Shown piece after piece: positions 17,188 through 25,409 of a stretch of 64,000 nucleotides of DNA. The stretch lies in NCBI RefSeq assembly GCF_014201615.1, contig NZ_JACHEU010000004.1, positions 124,001-188,000 on the forward strand. Reading direction: 5' to 3'. The stretch comes from Aquamicrobium lusatiense. GTDB lineage: Bacteria; Pseudomonadota; Alphaproteobacteria; Rhizobiales; Rhizobiaceae. Numbering within the stretch: the stretch's first letter is position 1; the number at the start of each line of letters is the position of its first letter. The notes under the pieces are model-generated. The model ran no database searches, was not told where the DNA came from, and saw nothing but the letters and a program-made list of their open reading frames with translations. A program made the position numbers and the translations under genes.

Positions 17188-20100
17188 ATGGCTGTGATCA
17201 GCAATCGTATCCTCGACTATATTGCCAAGCGGGGGGCGGAAGACCGCGTCATCGATCTGTCGACCGTGTTTTCCGGCTCTGGCCTTACCTATACGGTGAG
17301 CAGCAGCGATCCGGGCATCGCCGATGTCGTCATCGAAGATGGCAAGCTCGTTATCGATTACACCGACGCGCTTGGCCACACCGACCTGAAGATCACCGCC
17401 ACCGACGCCTCCGGTCACAGCGTTACCGACAATGTGCGCGTCCGCGTCGCCGGTGAGAACGCCTATACGATCGCCGTGCTGCCCGACACGCAGGACTATA
17501 CGAATGCCTCGCGCGTCGGCACGTTCAAGACCATGACGCAGTGGCTGGTCGACAACAAGGACAGCCTCGGCATCCAGTTCGTCACCCATGTTGGCGACAT
17601 CACCACCGAAAACAGCACCACCCACTGGGGATACGCAAAGGAGGCGCTGAGCATTCTCGACGGCGAGATCCCTTACGGCCTGACGCTGGGCAACCATGAC
17701 GGCGTTTCGGGCAACTTCGATTCCAGCCGCATCAACAGCTACTTCTCCATCGAGGATCTGAAGGCCGCCAATGGCGAGCATTTCGGCGGGGCCTACGATC
17801 AGGAGCCGACGCTTTCCAACAACACCTACTCGACCTTCACCGCTCCGGACGGAACCAAGTGGATGGTGCTGAACCTGGAGTTCGGTGCGCGCGCAGATGT
17901 GCTGCGCTGGGCCGGCGAAGTGATCGAGGATCACCTCGATCACCGTGTCATCCTCACCAACCACTCCTACATGACCTGGGCCGGCCGTCACGACGCCACC
18001 GGCGCGCCGCTCTATGATGAGGGAACCGGCTACGATTACGGCCTCGGCAACTCGAAAGAGGCGGCCAGCGACGGCGAGACCATGTATCGCCAGCTCGTGC
18101 AGAAATATCCGAACGTGACGTTCACCTTCTCCGGTCACATCTTCGGTGACGGCGCCGAGACGCTGGTTTCGTACGATCAGTTCGGCAATCCGGTTTACCA
18201 GATGATGGTGAACTATCAGAACGGCGTTTCAACCGAGATCACGGGCAATGCCGGGCAGGCCAGCGGCAGCGCCGGCGGCAATGGTGCCATCCGCCTGCTG
18301 ACCATCGACCCTGAAACCGGCTCGATCTACACCTCGACCTACTTCGCGGCGCTCGACGATTACATGGACAGCGTCCGTGGCGACGGGGAACTCGACCGTG
18401 ATGGCCTGACCGGCCCCTATCGCGGCCATCAGGAAACCATCACCGGTGTCTATCTTGGCCCGCCGGAGGTGCCCGCGATCGCCAAGGCCGGCAACGATCA
18501 GTTCGTTTCGGCGCAGGAAGGCGAGGAAAAGGCCCTTGTTACGCTTGAGGGCAACCTCACCCTCAACCCCGCCGATGACGATGATCTGAGCTATGTCTGG
18601 ACCGATGAGGACGACAACGTCGTGGCCATTGGCGCCACGCCTTCGCTTGAACTGGATGCCGGCCAGCACGCCTTCACGCTCACCGTTACCGACAGCGCCG
18701 GTCGCGTTTCCGCGGATCAGGTGCGCGTTGTCGTCTCCAACGGAAACACGCTTCTCGTCGATAACTTCAATGACGGCGCTGCCGAAGGCTGGGGTCTTCC
18801 CGGTCAGGCCGTGAATGTCAGCACCGGCGCCCCCTCGGATTACGGCATTCCCGGCCTTCCTGCCGGCCAGACGGCAGCCGTCATTGCGGATGATTTCGCG
18901 TTCGTTCCGAAGGCGACTGCCAGTCAGGGCATCAGGGTCGCGCCTGCGTTCCAGCTTGCCGAAGGCCAGTCGACGCTCGGCTCCTATTCGATCGTTCTCG
19001 ACCTGTATGTTCCGGCCTACAGCGGCGGCAGCAACTATACCGGTCTGCTGCAGATCGACGGCGGTGCGAGCGATGCCGACGCCGAGATGTTCATTCGAAA
19101 GAGCGGTTCGTCTGCCGGCATCGGCACGATGCAGAACTATCAGGGCAGCTTCACCTATGATGCTTGGCACCGCGTTGCCTTCACCTTCGTGAAGAATGCG
19201 GACGGTTCCGTCACCATCGGCAAATATATCGACGGTGCGCTCGCCGGCAGCCAGACGCTTTCCGCCAGCGGCGCCGCACGCTATGAACTCGACCCCTCCA
19301 AGGGGCTCACGCTGCTTGCCGACAATGACGGCGAAACCAACAACGCCTACATCTCCAGCGTGCTCGTGACCGATCACGTGTTCACCGCAGCCGAGGTTGC
19401 CTCGCTGGGTGGCGCGAAGGCTGGCGGTATCGTCTCGACGGCGCCGAGCGACAATTCGGTTCAGTTCGATTTCAATGCCGCCACAGCGCAGGAGCCGACC
19501 ATCGGCAATGGCGTCCTGACGGTTCTTGGTGGCCAGCAGGTTACTTATGACTCGGTCGCCGATTTCGCGATCCCGGCCCTGCCGCAGCCTGCCGTCGGCA
19601 GCGGCGACGGTGCCGACGTGACCTATGTTCCGGGCCTGACCGCCACGCAGGGGCTGCTGCTGCAGCCGGCTGCTTCGGTGCCGGCCGGTACGGTCGTCAA
19701 GTCCTACACTCTGGCCTATGACCTGCTGGTCCCGTCGACCGGCGGAAACTGGTTCTCTTTCCTGCAGACGGATCCGACCAACGGCAGCGACGCGGAACTG
19801 TTCCTGCGCAAGAGCGGCAGCACCGGCGGCATCGGCATCAACTCCGATTACGAGGGCAGTTTCAAATATGATGTCTGGCAGCGGGTGGTCTTCACGATTA
19901 CGGAGAATGCCGGCAGCGTCGTGATCAACAAGTATATCGACGGTGTGAAGGTTGGCGATACGGTGATGAGCGGCAGCAATGCCGGGCGCTATGCCATCGA
20001 CCTCTCCAAGGGTATTCTGCTGTTTGCCGACGAGAACGGCGAGACCTCTCCGGCATATGTGTCGAGCTTCCTGTTCACCGACAAGGTGCTGAGCGATGCC

Positions 20101-22992
20101 GAGGTAGCGGCGCTGGGCGGCGTCACCGCCGATGGCATTCTGGACGAGCAGCCCACGCCTTATTCGGTGCAGATCGATTTCAGCAAGCCGGACTTCCCGG
20201 ATGTCTGGGGGAATGCTTCGCTGGTGCCTTCACAGCTCGGCACGAGCATCGGCAATTTTGTCGTCAAGGGCACGGTTCACTCCCGCGTCGATGCGGAAGA
20301 AGGACAGGCCGCTCCTGAAGGACGCCTCTACCAGCAGTCCGACTCCGCCGACAATATTCTGGTGTGGGCCGGGCAGGGTTCGCAGAACTGGTCCGATTAT
20401 GTTTACGAGGCCACGCTGCATGCCACAGACAATGACGGGATCGGTGTCGTCTTCTACTACACCGACGCCAGCAACCACTATCGCGTTGTGCTTGACGCAG
20501 AGACCAATACCCGCTCGCTGATCAAGGTCCAGAACGGTACAGAAACCGTGCTTGCCCGCGAGAATGGCGGCACGCCATGGAGCCGTGACTTCCAGATCAA
20601 GGTCGTGGTGGTCGATGACCAGATCAGCGTGTTCCTCGACAACAGCAGCCTGTTTGGCGAAGTCGTCGACCCGTCGCCGCTGGCGGCCGGAACCGTCGGC
20701 TTCTACTCCAACAACCAGCGCAGCTCGCAGTTCGACAATGTCACCGTCAACAAGGTGGCGCTGACGGCCCATGCCGGCGACAAGCTGCGTCCGATCGACC
20801 TGGATGGCGACGGCAAGGTCGTGGTGGAGCTGGATGGTGAAGGCAGCTACGGTCTCGGTGAGATCGTCAGCTATGTATGGACCGATGCCGACGGCAACAT
20901 CGTGGCAACCGGCGAGAAGGCGGAAGTCGAGCTTTCGGCAGTGAAGCAGACCCTCACCCTTACGGTGACCGACGCTTCCGGCAGAACCGCGACCGACAAG
21001 GTCACGGTGGACGCCATCTCGAAGGATCGCGTGATGCTCTCCGAGAATTTCGGCGGTGAGGATTTCGCGCGCTGGACCATCGTCGACGAAGGCGAAATGG
21101 GCGGTGTGGGTCCGGATGGCAAGTCCTCGCAGTGGGAGCTGCGCGACGGTGCGCTGGTCCAGCTTTCCGACATCAAGAGCCGCCAGCTCACCTGGAGCGG
21201 TGCCTCCAGTTCGGACCCGTGGAAGAAGGGCTGGAGCCCGCTGGGTGACGGCGTCAACGTCCTGCGCAAGGGCACCTATGCCCTTTACAATGACGAGGCC
21301 GCCAAACTGTGGAAGGATTACGCCGTAGAGGCGACGATCCAGACGCCGGACAATGGCGCCCTTGGACTGCTGTTCTATTATCAGGACGCCAACAACTACT
21401 ATAAGCTCGAACTGGACGCGAACGGCGACTACGACCGTTCGGCCAGCAATGGCGCGGGAAGCCTGTTCCAGCTCATCCAGGTGAAGGACGGCGTCGAGAA
21501 GTATCTCAACCAGTTCCCTGCCAAATATACGGTGGGCGAGGAGCTTCAGCTTCGCGTCGAGGTGAAGGACGGCAAGATCCAGTCGTATGTGAACGGCATG
21601 GCGCTGTTCGCCTACGCCATCGAGGATCGTGCCCAGACGCAGGGAACGATCGGTCTGTTCTCATGGGACAGCGCCGGTGTGTCCTTCGACGATGTGGTCG
21701 TCTATGACCTGTCTGGTGAAACCACCCAGCCGGGCGGAGACCCGATCCTCGGCACGGCGGGCGATGACGTGATCGCCGGTACGGCCGGCGACGACATCGT
21801 CTATGCCGGAGCCGGTGATGATGAAGTGCGCGGCGCTGCCGGCAATGACATCATCTACGGTGAGGCGGGTGACGACACGCTCTACGGCGATGAGGGGAAT
21901 GACCTTCTGATCGGCGGTGAGGGTGATGATCGTCTTTTCGGCGGCGCCGGCAACGATGTGCTGCGCGGAGATGCCGGAGACGACCTGCTCGATGGTGGCG
22001 AAGGCATCGATACTGCCGACTACAGCTCCGATACGGCGGGCGTGACTGTCGACCTGTCGGCCGGCGAGGCCGAAGGCGACGATGCCGGTTATGACGAACT
22101 GGTTTCGATCGAGAACGTCATCGGCGGTTCGGGCAACGACACGCTTATCGGCGACGACCGTGACAACATCCTCGTTGGTGGTGCCGGCGACGACCGGCTC
22201 TACGGCGGTGCCGGAAACGACGTCCTCATCGGCGGTGAAGGCGACGACTATATCGACGGCGGTGAAGGCTTCGACACGCTCGACGTGTCGGCTGCGACCG
22301 GCCCCGTCAGCGTCGACTTCTCGACCGGCCGCGTCTCTGGAGCCGGGATCGGAACCGACACCTTCGTCAACATCGAAAAGCTGCGGTTCGGTTCGGGTGA
22401 CGATGTCGTCACCGGCGGCAATGGCGATGATGCGCTCGACGGCGGTGCCGGAAACGACACGCTCAAGGGCGGTGCCGGAAACGACACGTTGTGGGGTGGC
22501 GAAGGCAACGACGACCTCGACGGCGGTTCGGGCGACGACATCATCTACGGTGGCGCCGGCAACGATGCCATCAAGGGCGGCTCCGGCAACGACAGGATCG
22601 ATGGCGGTGACGGCGACGACGTGATCGAAGCAGGCTCGGGAGACGATGTGATCCTTGGCGGCGCCGGTAACGATGTGATCGACGGTGGTTCGGGCAATGA
22701 CCGGATCGAAGGCGGCGCGGGCGACGACATCCTGTCGGGCGGCTCGGGTCATGACGTCTTCGTGTTCGCGGCCGGCTTCGGCAAGGATACGATCACCGAC
22801 TTCCGCACCATGGGTTCAAGCTCGGATGTGCTGGAATTCTCGGTCGATGTGTTCGCCGACTTCGATGCGGCAATGGCCGCTGCCGAGCAGGTCGGTTCGT
22901 CAACGGTGTTCACCATCGATGCCGATACATCGCTGACCCTGAAGGGCGTTCAGCTCTCCACTCTGTCGAACGACGACTTCAGGTTCGTCTGA
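17188..22992 (+). CDS. Secreted RTX metallophosphoesterase, multidomain
   Basis: 1934 residues from ATG 17188, fixed by AGGAGA 6 nt upstream; the frame is open to 17062 but that part is not protein-like. Order: an Ig-like cap (about 1-90); a calcineurin-like phosphoesterase (about 93-400) with all metal motifs, PDTQD (99), HVGDI (135), GNHD (168), TNHS (257) and SGHIFGDG (315); PKD-like domains (about 440-540 and 1230-1310); two tandem related LamG-like modules of about 190 residues (IRKSG...GIG...YIDG patterns); further laminin-G/DUF1080-like domains (one begins FGGEDFARW); RTX nonapeptides (about 1560-1850); and the type I signal ending DDFRFV. It should hydrolyse phosphate esters outside the cell after Ca2+-driven folding. 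The substrate is unknown; the LamG-like modules suggest polysaccharide or surface binding. Confidence 0.88.
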   Translation: MAVISNRILDYIAKRGAEDRVIDLSTVFSGSGLTYTVSSSDPGIADVVIEDGKLVIDYTDALGHTDLKITATDASGHSVTDNVRVRVAGENAYTIAVLPDTQDYTNASRVGTFKTMTQWLVDNKDSLGIQFVTHVGDITTENSTTHWGYAKEALSILDGEIPYGLTLGNHDGVSGNFDSSRINSYFSIEDLKAANGEHFGGAYDQEPTLSNNTYSTFTAPDGTKWMVLNLEFGARADVLRWAGEVIEDHLDHRVILTNHSYMTWAGRHDATGAPLYDEGTGYDYGLGNSKEAASDGETMYRQLVQKYPNVTFTFSGHIFGDGAETLVSYDQFGNPVYQMMVNYQNGVSTEITGNAGQASGSAGGNGAIRLLTIDPETGSIYTSTYFAALDDYMDSVRGDGELDRDGLTGPYRGHQETITGVYLGPPEVPAIAKAGNDQFVSAQEGEEKALVTLEGNLTLNPADDDDLSYVWTDEDDNVVAIGATPSLELDAGQHAFTLTVTDSAGRVSADQVRVVVSNGNTLLVDNFNDGAAEGWGLPGQAVNVSTGAPSDYGIPGLPAGQTAAVIADDFAFVPKATASQGIRVAPAFQLAEGQSTLGSYSIVLDLYVPAYSGGSNYTGLLQIDGGASDADAEMFIRKSGSSAGIGTMQNYQGSFTYDAWHRVAFTFVKNADGSVTIGKYIDGALAGSQTLSASGAARYELDPSKGLTLLADNDGETNNAYISSVLVTDHVFTAAEVASLGGAKAGGIVSTAPSDNSVQFDFNAATAQEPTIGNGVLTVLGGQQVTYDSVADFAIPALPQPAVGSGDGADVTYVPGLTATQGLLLQPAASVPAGTVVKSYTLAYDLLVPSTGGNWFSFLQTDPTNGSDAELFLRKSGSTGGIGINSDYEGSFKYDVWQRVVFTITENAGSVVINKYIDGVKVGDTVMSGSNAGRYAIDLSKGILLFADENGETSPAYVSSFLFTDKVLSDAEVAALGGVTADGILDEQPTPYSVQIDFSKPDFPDVWGNASLVPSQLGTSIGNFVVKGTVHSRVDAEEGQAAPEGRLYQQSDSADNILVWAGQGSQNWSDYVYEATLHATDNDGIGVVFYYTDASNHYRVVLDAETNTRSLIKVQNGTETVLARENGGTPWSRDFQIKVVVVDDQISVFLDNSSLFGEVVDPSPLAAGTVGFYSNNQRSSQFDNVTVNKVALTAHAGDKLRPIDLDGDGKVVVELDGEGSYGLGEIVSYVWTDADGNIVATGEKAEVELSAVKQTLTLTVTDASGRTATDKVTVDAISKDRVMLSENFGGEDFARWTIVDEGEMGGVGPDGKSSQWELRDGALVQLSDIKSRQLTWSGASSSDPWKKGWSPLGDGVNVLRKGTYALYNDEAAKLWKDYAVEATIQTPDNGALGLLFYYQDANNYYKLELDANGDYDRSASNGAGSLFQLIQVKDGVEKYLNQFPAKYTVGEELQLRVEVKDGKIQSYVNGMALFAYAIEDRAQTQGTIGLFSWDSAGVSFDDVVVYDLSGETTQPGGDPILGTAGDDVIAGTAGDDIVYAGAGDDEVRGAAGNDIIYGEAGDDTLYGDEGNDLLIGGEGDDRLFGGAGNDVLRGDAGDDLLDGGEGIDTADYSSDTAGVTVDLSAGEAEGDDAGYDELVSIENVIGGSGNDTLIGDDRDNILVGGAGDDRLYGGAGNDVLIGGEGDDYIDGGEGFDTLDVSAATGPVSVDFSTGRVSGAGIGTDTFVNIEKLRFGSGDDVVTGGNGDDALDGGAGNDTLKGGAGNDTLWGGEGNDDLDGGSGDDIIYGGAGNDAIKGGSGNDRIDGGDGDDVIEAGSGDDVILGGAGNDVIDGGSGNDRIEGGAGDDILSGGSGHDVFVFAAGFGKDTITDFRTMGSSSDVLEFSVDVFADFDAAMAAAEQVGSSTVFTIDADTSLTLKGVQLSTLSNDDFRFV

Positions 22993-23012
22993 GCCGGAGC
23001 TTCAGAATAAAC

Positions 23013-23052
23013 AAAGAAAAACCCCGCCGATCTTTCGGCGGGGTTTTTCTTT
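23013..23052. terminator. Intrinsic terminator after RTX phosphoesterase
   Basis: An 18-bp perfect stem (23013-23030 with 23035-23052) with a TCTT loop: an A-run, a CCCCGCCGA core and a T-run on both strands. It terminates the RTX gene and can serve the convergent siderophore operon ending at 23144. Confidence 0.92.
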
Positions 23053-23143
23053 GAGAAGAAAGAAACAGGCCTTCCTTTTTAGCTCTTAGTCGTCGTTGCA
23101 GGCCAGTGAGCGGCAGCCCAAAAAGTGCGGCGGCCGGACAGGA

Positions 23144-24235
23144 TCAGTCGTGGCTGGCCTCCGCTTCGTCCTCGCTTTTGCCCCTGCGCCAGTAAGACAC
23201 CACAAGCTGCTCGGCCTTGCCCAGCCCCTTTTCCTTGCGCAGAAAGGTTCGGATCGCCCTGAAGGCCTCGAACTCGCAGGCCGCCCAGGCATAGACCGTG
23301 CTGCCGTCCTGCGGGAAAGCGGTCTCGCGCACCGCGTCATAGAGCAAGGTCGTCGTGCCGGCGGCCCTGCCGTCGCGATGCAGCCAGCGGACCGAAACGC
23401 CGGCAGGCAGGCGCAGCGCCTGCTCCTCAGCCGCGTCCGCTACCTCGATCAGAGCCACGCCGCGCGCCGTGTCCGGCAGCGTTTCCAGCATGCGCCCGAT
23501 GGCCGGGAGCGCTGTCTCGTCGCCGGCGAACAGATACCAGTCGGCCGGCTTCAGTCCGCCGCCGCCCGGGCCGACGACGCCGACCTGCTCGCCCACGCGG
23601 GCGCGCGCCGCCCATGCCGAACCCGGCCCCGCATCGGCATGGATGACGAAATCGATATCCATGGTCCCGGCCGCCCGATCGAGCGAGCGCACCGTGTATT
23701 TGCGCAGTTGTGGCCGGTGGGTGCCGGCGGGCCAGCGCACCAGCCCGTTGCTGCCCACGCTCGGCCATTGCGGGGCAACGGCATCGGGGTGCTGGATGAT
23801 GACGCGCAGGTGCAGCGCCTGCAAGGTGTCGAACCGGGCGAGATTGTCGCCGGCGAGCGTGATGCGGCGCATGTGCGGGGTGACGTCGCGCACGGCCACA
23901 ACCTCCAGTACGTCGAAATTGGGCGGCGCGGCAAGCTGCGTGCCATCGCCCGTCCACGCGATTTCAGGCGTCTCGTCGCCGGCGAATTCGATGATGTGCG
24001 AGGCGATGCCCATCTTGATGAAATAGAGCGATTGCAGGTCGGCGGCCTCGGCGCGCACGACGATGCTGTCGTCCTCCTGCCGGAAGCTGCTGGTCGCCAT
24101 GTCCATGGCCACCACCCAGGTGTCGCCGCTCAGCGTGATCTCGGCCCCGTGCTCCTTCAGGTGTTCGCACACCGGGCCGATGATGGCCCCCGGATCGTCC
24201 AGTCTGATACGCGCCTCGGCGACAAAACCGCTCAT
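23144..24235 (-). CDS. Siderophore-interacting protein with N-terminal DUF2218 (ferric-siderophore reductase)
   Basis: 363 residues from ATG 24235 (GGAG 6 nt upstream). An N-terminal DUF2218-like domain (about 1-95, from FVAEARIRLDDP) is followed by a ferredoxin-reductase-like flavin-binding barrel (RKYTVRSLDRAAGTMDIDFV, with the FAD contact RKYTVR) and an NAD(P)H-binding C-terminal half (WYLFAGDETALPAIGRML, WAACEFEAFRAIR, SYWRRGKSEDE). The family (ViuB/SIP) reduces ferric siderophores in the cytoplasm to release Fe2+. Last gene of the minus-strand iron operon, 25 nt behind the binding protein. A second copy with the same domain order lies at 32269. Confidence 0.87.
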   Translation of the reverse strand: MSGFVAEARIRLDDPGAIIGPVCEHLKEHGAEITLSGDTWVVAMDMATSSFRQEDDSIVVRAEAADLQSLYFIKMGIASHIIEFAGDETPEIAWTGDGTQLAAPPNFDVLEVVAVRDVTPHMRRITLAGDNLARFDTLQALHLRVIIQHPDAVAPQWPSVGSNGLVRWPAGTHRPQLRKYTVRSLDRAAGTMDIDFVIHADAGPGSAWAARARVGEQVGVVGPGGGGLKPADWYLFAGDETALPAIGRMLETLPDTARGVALIEVADAAEEQALRLPAGVSVRWLHRDGRAAGTTTLLYDAVRETAFPQDGSTVYAWAACEFEAFRAIRTFLRKEKGLGKAEQLVVSYWRRGKSEDEAEASHD

Positions 24236-24260
24236 GAAAACTCCGTTCAGGCAACTGTGA

Positions 24261-25409
24261 CTATTGCTGCGGCGGCTGACCGCCGGCGTCGAGGCTGATC
24301 CAGTAGGTGCCCGCAATCGGCAGCGCTGAAAAGCGCCGGTTGATCTCGTCGAGCGTGCTGGCCGGATCTATGTCGTGGAACAGATCGGGATGGATCCAGC
24401 GCGCGAAGGCGTCGATGACGACGATGTTCAGCGCCCCGTTCAGCGGCATCCACACCCCGTGCGCGCGGCCCTCCGCCACGGCCCGCAGGTCGCGGACCAC
24501 CGGCCGCAGCACGACCGCCTGCAGCGAGGCGAGCGCCTGTTCGGGGGCGCGGCCGGTGCCAAGCACCAGTCCGCCGCTCGCTTCCAGATAGGCGCCGCCG
24601 GTGCCGATATAGACATCGGGATCGGCCTGCAGCACATATTCGGCGCTGAGTTCCCCGATGGTGCCGGGTATCACCTCGGCCCCGATATTGTGGCCCCCGG
24701 CGAACTCGATCAGATCGCCGATGCCCACGCTCTTGCCCGTCGAGGCGCAGCAGCCGCCTTTGCCTGCGTGGGCCTCCAGCAGCACGCGCGGCCGCCTTGC
24801 GGGACCGGCGGCGGCAAGCCGCGACCGGATCTTTTCGACATGCGCCTCATAGAAGGCGAAGAAGCCGGCCGCCCGCTCGCTGTTTCCCGTGAGTTGCGCC
24901 AGCAACCTCAGTCCTTCCAGCGGATCGGCCGCACGGATCTGCGGCGCGATGTCGATGATGGCGACCGCGATGCCGGCTGCCTCCAGCTTGTCGACGACCG
25001 AGCGGTCGTTGGCATAATAGGGATGCAGCAGCACGAGATCGGGCTCAAGCGCGATGACACGCTCGACCGGGAAGCCACCGGCCCATGTGCCCTTCAGCAC
25101 CGCAATGGCGTCAATGGCCGGGGCGGTGGCGCGGAAGGATGCCATGGTGTCGGCGTCTATGCGCGCGGGGTTCCACGCCACCACCCGGGCGACGGGCTGC
25201 GGATCGATCAGGGCCAGCCCGATCATGTCCGAGCCTTCCGAGAGCACGATGCGCCGCGCCGGTTCCGACAGCTTGACCTTGCGGCCGGCCTGATCGGTTA
25301 TGCTGATCCCGGTGGCGGTGGCGGTGGCGGTGGCGGTGGCGGGCGGTGCCGATGCCAGCACCAGCAACGCCGCGGCAAACAGCCAGTGAAGGCCGGCGCG
25401 TACACTCAC
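24261..25409 (-). CDS. Ferric-siderophore ABC transporter substrate-binding protein
   Basis: 382 residues; the GTG start at 25409 overlaps the receptor stop (GTGA). Sec signal peptide (about 1-33) containing five Ala-Thr dipeptides encoded by a perfect hexamer repeat. Then a type III periplasmic binding fold (BtuF/FecB class): ITDQAGRKVKL, RIVLSEGSDMIGLA, a long connecting helix, and EYVLQADPDVYIGTG. It binds a ferric chelate in the periplasm and passes it to a FecCD-type permease; the only such permease in view is at 30381 on the other strand. A CC pair in GKGGCCASTG is unusual. Ligand unknown. Confidence 0.82.
   Translation of the reverse strand: MSVRAGLHWLFAAALLVLASAPPATATATATATGISITDQAGRKVKLSEPARRIVLSEGSDMIGLALIDPQPVARVVAWNPARIDADTMASFRATAPAIDAIAVLKGTWAGGFPVERVIALEPDLVLLHPYYANDRSVVDKLEAAGIAVAIIDIAPQIRAADPLEGLRLLAQLTGNSERAAGFFAFYEAHVEKIRSRLAAAGPARRPRVLLEAHAGKGGCCASTGKSVGIGDLIEFAGGHNIGAEVIPGTIGELSAEYVLQADPDVYIGTGGAYLEASGGLVLGTGRAPEQALASLQAVVLRPVVRDLRAVAEGRAHGVWMPLNGALNIVVIDAFARWIHPDLFHDIDPASTLDEINRRFSALPIAGTYWISLDAGGQPPQQ
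25311..25340 (-). repeat. Hexanucleotide microsatellite (GCCACC)x5 in a signal peptide
   Basis: Five perfect copies of GGTGGC on the plus strand, encoding Ala-Thr x5 at the signal-peptide end of the binding protein. Copy changes keep the frame and would only alter signal-peptide length. Confidence 0.9.

Noticed and set aside
21661..22752. Minus-strand frame of 363 codons
   Set aside because: Antisense of the RTX block of the phosphoesterase.
8574..22992. Regular short DNA repeats suggesting a CRISPR or satellite array
   Set aside because: They encode RTX nonapeptides in frame, with unequal repeats and no spacers.
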